Source: Siderastrea siderea (taxonomy: Eukaryota > Cnidaria > Anthozoa > Scleractinia > Rhizangiidae). Taken from it: a DNA stretch of 64,000 nucleotides. The position numbers and the translations under genes are program-made. The number at the start of each line of letters is the position of its first letter. Positions within the stretch are counted from its first letter, which is position 1. Under the pieces are notes generated by a model, which did not search any database, was not told the origin of the DNA, and saw only the letters and a list, made by a program, of their open reading frames with translations. The stretch covers positions 33,007,101 through 33,071,100 of the forward strand of contig OZ034969.1 in assembly GCA_964030785.1 (NCBI GenBank). The letters run 5' to 3'. Positions 45,175 through 56,349 of this stretch are shown here, in pieces.

Positions 45175-45720
45175 CAATTAGACAACATGCACGAACATGG
45201 AAAACTACTGAGGCCTCTTGCAGTACCTATGGCTGAAGATACATCCCGTAAAGTACAACAATTTATTACAGTACTTCACAATGAACACCACATTAACGAA
45301 ATTAAATGACTGAAAAATGGCTTTGTCAAACACCAAACCCGCCTCGAATTCTAGTATTTTATACCCTTACGAAAATCCACAAACCGACTTGGGAGACCTT
45401 GGGAGTTTCAGGTCTAACAGAGAAGTTATCAGCATTTGTTGCCATACTACTCCAGCCGTTAGCACAACAACAGAAGTCGTATCTCAAACACTGATACAGT
45501 CAACTGACTCCATTAATTTCATTGACAGGACGAAAGTTCCAGAGAACACAATCCTTGTATCTATGGACGTAACGAGCATTGTATACTAATATTCTACAAG
45601 AGAGGGAATACATACAGTATGCAAGGCATACGACACTTTCTATATTAAAAGACACGCCTCCTATCCCTACACGTTTACTTGACAAGCGTTCAGGCAAATG
45701 TTATAGGAGAGCTCATTCCA
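45175..45720 (+). pseudogene. Penelope-like reverse transcriptase fragment, decayed
   Basis: Across several frames one can read KWLCQTPNPPRILVFYTLTK then IHKPT, EKLSAFVAILLQPLAQQQKS and PENTILVSMDVTS, which match the N-terminal reverse transcriptase region of Penelope-like elements. Frameshifts and stops are numerous. It belongs to a family related to the copy at 62212-63556. Confidence 0.7.
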
Positions 45721-46212
45721 GTTTTGTGTCAAATAGATAGTTAATAAAGTTTACTTCATGTTCCAACAGCTATTCTGGCATTCTTGATTTAGAGTGCACT
45801 GAATACATTGTTCTTCAAATCACAACAGGTGCTATAAATGTAAAGAAAAGGCCATCTGAGGGGAAAACATCATTGTGCAAAGAATCCCTCTTACCCAAGT
45901 CCAGATGCTAAAATCTTTTAACAGTCTGCTGATAAAGTTCGATTTGTCAACCCAGGAAACATCTTGGCAGAATTTTTTTTCCAGCCCACTGTACGTGCGT
46001 GAATTTTTTTTGGACAATAGTCTTGTGCAGGAAATTTTTTTCTTACGCACATGCACTTGCAGGATATTTTTTTTCAAAATCACCCAACCCCCCCCTCAGA
46101 AGTTAAATGGTTGGCCCCTAAATAGACATTGAACATTGAACTTTGCGAAAACGAATACGCGTTTTCTATTAAAAAAAAATTGCGAGTAGTTGATTCACAG
46201 ACGTGAACAACT

Positions 46213-46220
46213 AGGGGGAG
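46213..46220 (+). other. Polypurine tract
   Basis: AGGGGGAG directly abuts the 3' LTR, the expected plus-strand primer position. Confidence 0.75.
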
Positions 46221-46433
46221 TGTCACGAACAGTCACGTGTATTATATCGATCTTTGTTATGCAACATTTAGTCACGCTTTTGCGGTTTTGTTTGTACAGG
46301 ACACACCTTGATTTCCCAACTTGATTTTCCGGTTTTGTAGAATTACTTGTATATAGTTTCTGACGCTTCAAGTCTAGCTGAATAAATGGTTTAATCAACA
46401 AACGAGTGTGGTTCTTTTTACGAGTTTATTACA
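46221..46433 (+). repeat. 3' LTR of the BEL/Pao element
   Basis: Identical by eye to the 5' LTR over 213 bp, followed by the ACGTA target duplication. Confidence 0.95.
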
Positions 46434-46438
46434 ACGTA

Positions 46439-46790
46439 CACGTGCGCCCACTTTCCTGGAAGAAATCTCTTTCCATGCAGTTTTGTAGTGGCTGATTAGT
46501 ACTGGGTACATCAAACTTTTTATCGAACAAATTATTTGTATCTCTCGAGTATTTGAGAATGTGGGAATCTAATACAGATTACATCATCCTCCCTCGACGA
46601 GGATTTTCACGTTTTTGGGGTAAAAAGGGGCTGAAATTTAAATTGAATGCCTTTTCTCGCACTCGAAATGCTCTGAAAACATCAAGAGAAAGATATCGAA
46701 TAATTTCCTCAGAGGGAGAACAAGCCATAGCCAGTTTCCTGCAATTACAAAAAAAAAAAAAGAAACAAGAGAGAAACTAGAAAACATTAG
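46439..46790 (+). repeat. Direct repeat, copy 1 (with 50826-51140)
   Basis: Shared blocks include CACTTTCCTGGAAGAAATCT / CAACTTTCCTTGAAAAGTCT, TTTGTATCTCT, TTTAAATTGAATG/AC and CATCAAGAGAAAGA in the same order. The BEL/Pao element inserted at its left edge. Confidence 0.65.
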
Positions 46791-48258
46791 CCTACTTTTT
46801 TTCTACTTCTAGTTGCAATCCCAATCGCTTAACAGCTGATGTCAATTACGTGTCACCTTTCAATAAGAAGTCAACCAAACATCCAGGTGATGCAATTTTT
46901 TTAACGCGTACAAAATACTGAAAATGCAAGAGTTGTAGGAGAATTCCAAGGTTTAATTTAATGCTAGCAGCTACAGTTTGGTATGAACTTTTTGCGGGTT
47001 TTCATTTTTACAATATATATTTTTTGCAATTTCCAAAACAGAACCCGCTAAATTTGTTTTTAATACCTGATAGAAAAAAGTGTAAAAATGTTAATACTTC
47101 ATGTAATTCATGTTTCGATTTTAATTCCAGCTTTCAAGGGCCTGTCTTTGACAAAACACAGGTTTTCTTGTTTTAATATACCCATGGAACAGAACAAGAG
47201 CCCAAATAATAAACCTCTTCAAGAAGCGCAAAATGGTGAATGATAGGTTACCAAAAACATAAAGAGAAGACCCCTCAAACACCTTGGTAGAAAATTTGAG
47301 ATCAAGAATTACCCACACCTCCCGGTCAATTTAAAACTCAAGTCCTCCCGGGGGGGGGTGGGGTAGTGGAGTTAGTCTTGTTGCACTCCCAGGTATATAC
47401 AGCAGCTCTCATTCTGTCTTTTGGATTTCTTATTTTTTCGGACAAATTAGTTCTCTTCAGTTATTCTAAATTTCCTTTCCAAAAAATCCTCATACTTAAT
47501 AATTTTGCATTGAAACCTTTTCGCCAAACCGTTTAATATGATGCAATTTAACCCATTGTCTATTGTCTCGCTGGGGGGGGGGGAGGGGGCGGGGGAATCA
47601 CTACTTTCTGCACACATCGCGTGCCCGTTTTTTGTTTTTTTTTTAACTAAAGGGCACTTTCGGTTAATTTTTGCTGTCACGAAGTAACGCTCGCTGATTT
47701 GAATACGATAATATTGAAAGCACAGAACACTATCGTGTTTCGCATCAAATAAATGTTAACATCAAAGACAAGTTAAAAATACAGTCAAGACACATTACAG
47801 TCGTTTCCGTTTTTTCAGACGTTTTCTTTTATCCACTATCCACTTCGCTTTGCAGCAAATAGAAGGGGAAACTGAACAAAGGCGGTTTATCGAAATCACT
47901 AACACACCAATATTTGAATTTTGAAAAAAACAAAAAAAAAACGGGGGACTTCCAACAAAATTTGCAGGCTGACGGGACTGAGTTGCAATTTTAAAAATGC
48001 ATCTCTCACGGGCGGAATGATATAATAAAAACCAATAAGAAGGCTATTGAATGACAGAAAAAGCATTACTGGGTTTTACTGAATAAGTGATGGTTTCAGT
48101 CGACCGATTGAGTAGGAAATAATAGTTCTCTTTTGCAGGAGGATGGGTTTGAACGGGTTTGATTTATTTCGAACGTGTGTTGACACTTCTCGTTCTTATA
48201 AATGATTGAACAGAACTGTCATTGGCAATAGAGCCATTATATCCTTCAGTTTAGCACT
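46791..48258. other. Non-coding
   Basis: Includes G-runs at about 47349 and 47572. No supported gene. Confidence 0.45.
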
Positions 48259-48299
48259 GGCCCTGAAGAAGACTAGTTGCACTAGTTGAAATATTGGCC
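48259..48299 (+). ncRNA. Hammerhead ribozyme motif, orphan
   Basis: Stem I GGCC (48259-48262) pairs with GGCC at 48296-48299. The core CTGAAGA lies at 48263-48269. Stem II is ACTAGT/ACTAGT with a TGC loop, and GAAA is at 48288-48291. Cleavage would follow ATT (48293-48295). Stem III is minimal, as in the type I hammerheads of Penelope-like elements and retrozymes. No nuclease frame or second copy is seen nearby. Confidence 0.65.
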
Positions 48300-49811
48300 T
48301 GATAAAAAGTATTCCTTTGCCTTAGTGCCAGCCTTGCATTCAAAACAGTTTATTTACACGTTACAGCGACGTCTGGTACGAGCATCTCAATAAACCGAGA
48401 TCCGGCAAGAGGAAGTACCGGCTGAGTTTTATTTTGCGTTGTGTGGTTCCCTGCATTCAAAGTTTTTATATTGTCATTGGCAGTTTGGAAGGAAGTGAAT
48501 TGCAAGCTTCATGTGACTAAAGGGGTAAAGCTTGGTGTAAAGTGATCGATTCGGCTTTATAACAAATTAAAAAAGAAATGGGATCAACAACTTTCTTCTA
48601 CTCGTTTAAAAGTGCTACAAATTACCTGATTACACTTTTCTTGTAACACATTTTTGTGCCAGCCAGCTTCCTTCTCTATTGATACCCTTTTGGTTTAGGC
48701 GTGATATGTGGCGTGACTGATAACGTATCTCCGCTCTTGGTTATATGTCCTTGAATAAACTGAATAACGACATATATGAGGTCGAATCGGGTGAAGTGTC
48801 ACTGAGTCTCTCTCGGTGTTGTACAGAACTGCAGCTCCTCAGGACAATATAGGTTAGTTAGAATGCTCAAGCCTACCTAATCATTTTAGTGAATGATCTG
48901 TTACGCTCAATATATACCTTTCCAAATTCGTCATTTATAATGTAGAGGGAATATGCCGCTCCCTGGAGGATATTCTTGAGGCTAGGAGAAAGTGCAGAAG
49001 TTGAACTAAGAGTGTCCGCAAAAGACACTGGGCTAGCTTAGTGCGCCCAAAGTACTAAACAGTCAACAAGACATACTTTTTAAATTTGATGGCTTGGTTC
49101 TCGTGAAATGGAAGACGCTTGCCTATGGTATCTTTTTCTTTTCGTCATCACAGCGATCGGAATTCCAACGGCTTAGTGTAGCGTTCTTGCATTTAACTCC
49201 AAGGTGCAAGCTGAACACAAAAATGGCACTTGCAAACATATCCACCACGACGACTCCGCTGCGGCTCTAATATGGATCGGCTTCATAATGTCAATGTCTT
49301 TGCAGATTGCTATCTTTGCCTTTGTGTGCTGGTGTTTCTTCCTCTGTTTGGAAGTTAACTCTCGACCTCGTTTGGTCTTAAACTCTCATGCGTTCTCGTG
49401 CGACTCTCGCCCACTCTCATCGAATTTGAACCTGCTCAAATTTTTGTCGAGAGTCGCCGAGAGTTTTCTCTCGTTTGCCCTCGTTTGAGAGTTGCATTAG
49501 AGTTTTGCGGTCGGCAGTTACTGTATTTAGTATAGCGGGCTCAATCGCGAAGCGGCGAACTCAAACAACACAGAGTCCATGTCGGAGTCTCTGCCGCGGC
49601 AATCAAGGAAGCTGGCAAAACGCCATGCAAAAGGTGGTCGCACGATGAGGTGTCTCGCATGAACATAAGCAATAAGCACGCAGTAGCTTTTCGCTTGCGT
49701 GAAAAATTCATTGCACTGGACAGCCGGCTAGCCGTACGCCATGTTTGTTTACTTGCGCGATTACAAGGTCAGATCACGCCATGTCTTGTCACGCGATGAA
49801 CTGTGGTCATT
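48300..49811. other. Non-coding
   Basis: An ACTCTC/GAGAGT-rich patch at about 49350-49500 looks repeat-derived. No gene supported. Confidence 0.4.
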
Positions 49812-49895
49812 GGCCGGGCCGGGACTATAGTCACCGAGGGTTGAAGAAAACTCTCAGACAACTTTCATTCTTCAACTCTCGGGTTTGGCCCGGCC
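49812..49895. mobile_element. Short fold-back element
   Basis: GGCCGGGCCGGGAC then GAGGGTTGAAGAA is mirrored by GGCCGGGCCAAACCCGAGAG then TTGAAGAA on the other strand. Confidence 0.5.
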
Positions 49896-49984
49896 TTTAG
49901 ATGACACGATTCGTGTTGTAGACGCGACATGAGCAAGTCGCATACTACAGTCGTAAGGAAAAATCGTACCGTCTAAATCGGCCC
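49892..49984. mobile_element. Short fold-back element adjoining the previous one
   Basis: GGCCTTTAGATGACACGATT and GGCCGATTTAGACGGTACGA (other strand) form imperfect terminal inverted repeats around GTCGCAT-type sequence. Confidence 0.45.
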
Positions 49985-50333
49985 TTACGTTTTTACCTTC
50001 TACTCACGTATTGACCGCGATGAGATGGCTACAGACAACGTATGGACGTATGGACAAGGTAATGTGCCTACAATATAGTGGACTGGACTTCTATAGAGTG
50101 GAGGAGCAAAACGCAAAAAAGGAAAATCAGAAATAATAAATTCAATGCACACACTAACGATACGTGAAAAAGTTTTCACACAAACAGGGTTATGAGCCCT
50201 TGATAAAAACCTGACAACAACTTCTCTAGCCCCCCCTTCCCAAAAGAAAAAAAATCGTGAAATAATCGATGCAGCAGTTCCCATTTTTATTAATAATTTA
50301 ATAATGAAAATACGCAATACAACTTAATAACGT
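49985..50333. other. Non-coding
   Basis: Nothing recognised. Confidence 0.4.
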
Positions 50334-50798
50334 CAAGAGAGGATAAAGGAGAGAGAGTTAATCTCCCAGATAGGCCCTACACCCATCCTAATCCCTCTAA
50401 AGTTATTTCTAGTAACAAAATTCAAATTTCAAAACGTTATATCTTTTGAGTAGATAAACATATTTTATTATTTTTTTCAGTTTTGAGATCTGTGTAACAA
50501 CGTCATTGAGAAACAGAAATGAGATATCCCACAATACTAAAAGCAAAATTTGGCGCCAACTTTGTGACGTCATTTTACCGGCAAAAATGTCAATATTGGA
50601 AAAATTAATATCACGAAATTTTACAGAATGACGGGTTCCATATTGCTGCGAAAATTCAGGCTAATTTCGTTAAAACTCAATAAGTTATTTTAAATTTGAA
50701 TTTCCCACCATTTGTTACTAAAAATAACTCAAGAGGGATTAGGATGGGGATAGGGCCTATATGAGGGAGTAGCTCTCTTACCCCTTTATCCTCTCTTG
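50334..50798. mobile_element. MITE with ~95-bp terminal inverted repeats
   Basis: Both ends start CAAGAGAGGATAAAGG and continue with ATAGGCCCTA, CCATCCTAATCCCTCT and GTTATTTTTAGTAACAAA-type sequence in mirror image. No coding frame. A target duplication is not clear. Confidence 0.8.
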
Positions 50799-50825
50799 TG
50801 TTTTCTGATACTACTAATCTCTTGA

Positions 50826-51140
50826 GTGAAAACACACCCGCCAACTTTCCTTGAAAAGTCTCTCTCTGTACAGTTTAGTCATGGCTGATGTATTTGTATC
50901 TCTGTCTAGCATTCGAGAATGAGGGAGTCTACTACAGATTGCATTATCCCCCCTGTGCAACGTCATATAAAGAGGACTACGTCACCGGGATTTTCACATT
51001 TTGGGGTGAAAATGTGCTAAAATTTAAATTGAATACGTTTGCTCGTGAAATGTTCTGATAGCATCAAGAGAAAGAAATCGAATGATTTTCTCAAAGGGAG
51101 AACAAACCATTAAAAACTCAAGGGAGAAACTTGAAAAACT
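50826..51140 (+). repeat. Direct repeat, copy 2 (with 46439-46790)
   Basis: Diverged copy of the block right of the BEL/Pao element, in the same orientation. Confidence 0.65.
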
Positions 51141-52699
51141 AGTTTTTGTTGTGGTTTTTTGTTTTTGTTTGTTTGTTTGTTTGTTTTTTTGAAGTTGATG
51201 TCCACTTCCATCCGCATCCAAGCATAATAATAGTTTTGGAAAACTGGTAGAGTAGTTTTAAACAAAACTGGACCACTGATTTAATATCGGTTCCGTCCTT
51301 TGACTGCAATATGTTTTTTAGCTTTTTAATAGCGGACAGAAAATTAAAGTTGATTAATTTGACTATCCGTGAGAATACGCTCTAAGGTACATTTGCCGGA
51401 CGTGCAACATGACCATTTATGGACAACTTGGATCTGACATCTGTGCGAGGTTGAGACTAATCTTTGACGGGCGGGAAAATTGAGATGGGTGGCCATTTGG
51501 CCTTGCATGATCTTTTGACAGGAAAATCATTAAGTATATTTTATTCAATATCAATGCCAGAACTTCTTCGTTTTCGATTTCACTGAAACTTTTGGAACCA
51601 AAATAAATTCTCCAAATAAATGGTCCTGCAAAGATCAGCATATTTAAAGGATTTAAGCGCAAGCATAGGCAGGGTTTGTCTCATTGTTCGTTGCGTGGGC
51701 TTATGGTTCTGCTTGTGCTAAACCCCTTTTCACGGCGAAGGGAGAGCTGTTATGTTTGCATTTCTGCTTTGTGTCGTATGTATACTTATGTGGTATTCAT
51801 GATCGATCTTGTGCTCAATGAACCGCTTCAATTTATGTGCTCAAAATGCATTGGATGTTAAGAAATCAAGATTTATTCCACGATTTTTTCTTTTCTTCCA
51901 TGTACACATTTAAATTCTAAATGTTATGATTTGAATCTTTTGATGTATAAGAGAGTAGCCAATTTCCATAGTTTCACAATTGTCAATCGTCATCGCTTGA
52001 AAATAGACAATCAGTTCAGTTCGATTAATAAATAAGAAGGTGGGGCTGTAAAACTGAAGTGAATTACATGTAAAATAAAAGTGAATTAATAAGATATTAA
52101 AGCATATATGAATTATTTTTATCACTGACTGTTAGCATTTTGAACACATTAAACTTTACTAGAAAGGCGACGAAAACTTCATGGGTGATTTTGGAACGAG
52201 CAAGGTTATTTTTCGCGCTCAAAGGTCTAGAATGTTCAGGCGCCCTTCGGAACTGATGTCCTTTCATCAGTGTACTTCTTAGAGAGCTACGATGAATGAA
52301 CAGCATACCAAAACCGTCTCAGTGAAAATTCTAGAGGCTTGACAACGTTATTGCACTGATTAAAAGCACATGATTTGTTTTTATTAAATGCAATAAATAC
52401 CTTGTTATTGACCTTGATATTAATTTTTTCGGAGAACAAAATGATAGAAAAGTTTTTTTATTATTTTTAAGGTGCGTTGCTCGAGACAAAACTAAAACCA
52501 TTAATTAAACGAGTTTTAAATGAATCATTTTCTGCAGATTTTTTGTAGAATATCTGGGAACGTGAAAGAAAGGAAGAAAGCCTTGAGAATTCTTATTTTA
52601 TTTCAGTGTTTGTTTTACCTCATTTTATCACAAAGCATAACAGAAGGCAAAATTAATGAATTTTATTTCCTGGTCCAACCAGTTTTTACTTCTTTTTGT
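51141..52699. other. Non-coding spacer up to the right arm
   Basis: No supported gene or element. Confidence 0.4.
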
Positions 52700-53708
52700 C
52701 AAACAAAATTACGCCGCGAAGCAGGGACGAGAGTAGAAACACACCGCTATCGGGGGCTTGAATCTCCGCTTTTTTTTTTCTATCTTGTCGCCACTGTCGC
52801 ATTCAGTTTGCGGCTTAACTAGGGTACGTACTGTATTGTAAAACACTTCGGGCATTAGAGAACACTCAAGACTATACTAGAGAGCACTTGCCCCGGCTCG
52901 TGCTAACTGCTACATTTTTCTCGTGTTCCCAAATTCCTGTCGCAATTTATGACAATATGTTACCTTGTTTCGCCTTCTTTATATGTTAAATAAACTACTT
53001 AAAAGTTGTAACGTACATATATGAATACCAGTGTAAAAAACTGAACCTATTTCTATTGTTTCGGGTGTGTTCGTGTGTAGAATTACTACAATACTTTAAT
53101 TGGTTTACTACCTGTGGGCCATGTTACTATATATATTGTTCAATTGTTTTCATCTACTTCCTGAGTTCCACATCAGTAATTAAATTAAATTAATTATTCG
53201 CGTTCTACTGAAAAAGAGTGAAATATCTATACTAAAAGCTTTTATTTCAATATTAACGAGCTGAATTGAAAAGAAAATTTATCAAGTTATCAGAAGCAGT
53301 AGATATCGAAGATTCATTTATCGGTAACGTAAATATTTTCACCGAAATTAAAAGTGCGTTGTCATGACAATATACAAATAAATGAAATTCGAGTGATATT
53401 GAAATGCCGTTAAATTTTACTTTGTAAAGGCACTTTATTTGAAAGAAAACAATTGAAGTTTGTTTAGATCACGCAAACTGGCACTCATCACGCAAACCGA
53501 AAATTCTGTAGACGGGACGAATACACCGAGTGCAATGATCATAAAACACTAGTATCATAACAAAACGCATAAAGGGTGCATCAGCTTGTCAAAGAACCCT
53601 GAACTCGATCTACATTTGCGAAAACGTTTATACAAGTGCACATAACGAACGAAATATCATCATATCAATATTTTCTAAGGCGAAAAAGCAGTTAATAACA
53701 GGTTCAGC

Positions 53709-54695
53709 ATGGAAAGAGTTCGGAAGTTGGAGAACTTTACAACAACGCAAGGTCCGTCGCAACAAGCCAGCATCCCTGGCGCCGAACCAGTACCAGACTG
53801 GCAAGAAGCGAAGAAACTTTGGGGTATAGCATGGGGTATTCACTGGATTGGTCTCGGTGCAGCGTTCAGTGCCTTGGCTATAATCTCTGTTGCTGCACTG
53901 GTGCGGTCAAACAAAAGGAGAGGATTCGGTCGCAAGCCTTTTGTCATCGCCATAAACTCTCTGCTCCTAGTTTTGGGCGTTACTCGTGCGTTGTACCTAT
54001 TTGTGGATCCGTACGAGTCAAGACAAAATGGACTCAAGATACCAAGATGGTTAGCTCAGTTGCTTTATAACATTGCTTTTCCCTGTTTGACCTCAGCGTT
54101 TTGTTTGATCTTCTTGATTTTTCTTGGAGTCGCCAAACTTCAACTTGTTCCGAAAAGGCTACAAAAAGCTGGCTTCCTTGTCGGTGTTATTTCCCTTCAC
54201 TTTGCCATTATCCTTATTGCAGAAATCATCGGGGTAATCAATCCGGACCTGGCGATTCCTGCAATTATCGTTTGCCAGTTCTTTTTTATCATCTGGGGTT
54301 TCCTTCTCTCAGCCAGCTTCATTTACGGTGGACTCAAAGTGATTCATCAATCAAGGAGCCTTAAAAAGCATCTACGCACTCAGCAGAAGACCAACATGTC
54401 GAAAGTTGCAAAGATCACTCTCATCACAAGTTGCTTAGGACTTGCCTGCAGTGTTTTACAGCTGTTTTCACTAATCAGTGTATACGGGTTTTATTGTGAC
54501 AATGAACAGCCCCCTTCCCCCTGGATGTGGTGGGGTTTTCACACTTCTTTTCGTTTGGTTGAATTCGCAATGGCTTGTACAATTGCTTATTGTGTTATGC
54601 AACCCGCCGATAGATACCGCAGTGGCAGCTCCAGAAGACAATCAACTATTCAAGTAAAAATACTCAGTGAAAAGACAAGTGACGGTAACATTTGA
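53709..54695 (+). CDS. PRRT3/PRRT4-like seven-transmembrane protein, gene 6
   Basis: An intact single-exon frame of 328 residues, the mirror partner of gene 5. The start MERVRKLENFTTT keeps the NFT sequon. Of about 15 differences from gene 5, six lie in residues 3-20, before the membrane domain. The others are mostly conservative changes in or near membrane segments. All family motifs are kept: PVPDW, DPYESRQNG, FPCLTSAFCL and PPSPWMWWGFHTSFRL. An intact reading frame after roughly 5% divergence suggests both copies have been under constraint, or that the duplication is young. Confidence 0.88.
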   Translation: MERVRKLENFTTTQGPSQQASIPGAEPVPDWQEAKKLWGIAWGIHWIGLGAAFSALAIISVAALVRSNKRRGFGRKPFVIAINSLLLVLGVTRALYLFVDPYESRQNGLKIPRWLAQLLYNIAFPCLTSAFCLIFLIFLGVAKLQLVPKRLQKAGFLVGVISLHFAIILIAEIIGVINPDLAIPAIIVCQFFFIIWGFLLSASFIYGGLKVIHQSRSLKKHLRTQQKTNMSKVAKITLITSCLGLACSVLQLFSLISVYGFYCDNEQPPSPWMWWGFHTSFRLVEFAMACTIAYCVMQPADRYRSGSSRRQSTIQVKILSEKTSDGNI

Positions 54696-55222
54696 ACTAT
54701 TCAGATCTGAGTCTTAAGTGGCCCAACAGAAGCACAGCCGAAAAAAACTAAGTGCAAATCTCATTTTGCGAAATATTGAAAAGCAAATTGAATAGCAGCC
54801 TAAGAAATACTAACCGATATCTTTCATCTTAATTGTTACACTATAGGATTTGGTCCTCAGTCTCAAAGTTTAGAACCACCTGATACAGTGTAATAAACAG
54901 CACCACATGAAAGTAATTCACAGTAGCTTTCTTTTCAGTAGCCACTCTTCGTGTTTTAATTGGCTTACTCAAAAGCTAGAACCACCATGTACACTATAAT
55001 CAACAGTAGCACAAGGAATTGAAGTAAATTGCTCAGTTAAGCTAACTTATTTCCGCAGACTTGAAAGCGAGAACCTTATGACTTCAGGTTCACTTCGGAA
55101 GACAACTGTATGAGGAAACAGAAATGCGCTGAACATCCGAGATAATTTGACATTATGTTATATAATAATTGTCACGTGAAACAACTTTCCCACGTTCAAG
55201 TGCCGGATGTTCAAATATAAAA

Positions 55223-56349
55223 GGAGTAAAGAACACCACTTTATAGCTTTACATGTTGCATAAGATGTAAATAAAGAGACTTGTTACGGATTCTGCGTTG
55301 CCATTTCTCAATCTCTCTTAGCCTTACACCATTTTTGTCTGTTTCATTCCAAGGTTTATGACCTTTTCTACCTAGGCTAACTGGTTTTTCTGCTGTTTTT
55401 TCTTAGGATGATTTTTAATTATAAAATGAATCATTACAATGAGACCACTGAAACTGCAAAATAAGGTAATGGAACGGCTCGTTGCTTTTCCTTTGTCCCC
55501 CGGCAATCATGTACGTGACCTGGTTTTAAGTATAACATTAAGCTTTTGGAAATTTTTCTAAGTGTCATCTGCCTTTTGAGGACTTTACCGATAACATTTT
55601 TCTATGTATAATCTTTTCATTTATCTTTCAGCCTTAAGTATTCAATAAAACACTTATATAATGTTGATTACTAATGATTTACGGGTTCTTACGGCAGTTG
55701 TCGCACGCCGCACAGCTGAAATATCTACGATATACGACCAGCCTCTAAAAGGAAACGAGTCTACCCGCATAACCGCTAATGTTACCCAAATAGACAACCC
55801 ATACGGGTGCCTCCGGGAATGACGAAGTTTCTCGCTGCAAGTAAAACGCCCACGCTACCGGTTTGAGAATGACGATGCCGGTTGCCAACAGTATGCGTTA
55901 TCTGGCTCCTTTTCTCATGGAGTAAAGAACACCACTTTATAGCTTTACATATTGCATAAGATGTAAATAAAAAGACTTGTTACGGATTCTGCGTTGCCAT
56001 TTCTCAATCTCTCTCAGCCTTACACCATTTTTGTCTGTTTCATTCCAAGGTTTATTTTATCTTTCAACCTTAAGTATTCACTAAAACACTTATATAATGT
56101 TGATTACTAATGATTTACGGGTTCTTACGGCAGTTGTCGCACGCCGCACAGCTGAAATATCTACGATATACGACCAGCCTCTAAAAGGAAACGAGTGTAC
56201 CCGCATAACCGCTAATGTTACCCAAATAGGCAACCCATAAGGGTGCCTCCGGGAATGTCGAAGTTTCTCGCTGCAAGTAAAACGGCTACCAGTTTGAGAA
56301 TGACGATGCCGGTTGCCAACAGTATGCGTTATCCGGCTCCTTTTCTCAT
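55223..56349 (+). repeat. Partial tandem duplication, right arm only
   Basis: 55223-55918 is followed by a second copy at 55919-56349 that lacks the part equal to about 55359-55617. Both copies contain AGTAAAGAACACCAC, AATCTCTCT..GCCTTACACC and TCGCACGCCGCACAGCTGAA. The left arm has a single copy (about 28133-28860). Confidence 0.85.
55270..55275 (+). terminator. Candidate distal poly(A) signal of gene 6
   Basis: AATAAA about 575 bases past the stop of gene 6, conserved in mirror position for gene 5. Confidence 0.3.

Larger units (their letters stand above)
43882..46118. mobile_element. TIR element nested in the BEL/Pao 3' region, TAA duplication
   Basis: Ends GGGGCCAACCATTTAACTTC and its inverted copy, continuing CTGAGGGGGGG then TTGGGTGATTT. 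TAA flanks both sides (43879-43881, 46119-46121). Subterminal words such as CGTGAATTTTTTTT recur near both ends. The interior carries a minus-strand transposase-like remnant and a Penelope-like fragment. The TAA duplication and G-start suggest PIF-Harbinger; the cargo is foreign to that type. Confidence 0.78.
37979..46433 (+). mobile_element. Complete BEL/Pao LTR retrotransposon
   Basis: Two 213-bp LTRs (TGTCAC...TTACA), identical by eye, bound the element. ACGTA is duplicated at 37974-37978 and 46434-46438. A primer-binding site follows the 5' LTR and a purine tract precedes the 3' LTR. The gag-pol frame has the order gag, protease, reverse transcriptase, RNase H, integrase, which fits BEL/Pao. 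One in-frame stop and a nested 2.2-kb TIR element are the only large defects seen. No envelope-like frame is present. Identical LTRs imply recent insertion. Confidence 0.93.
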
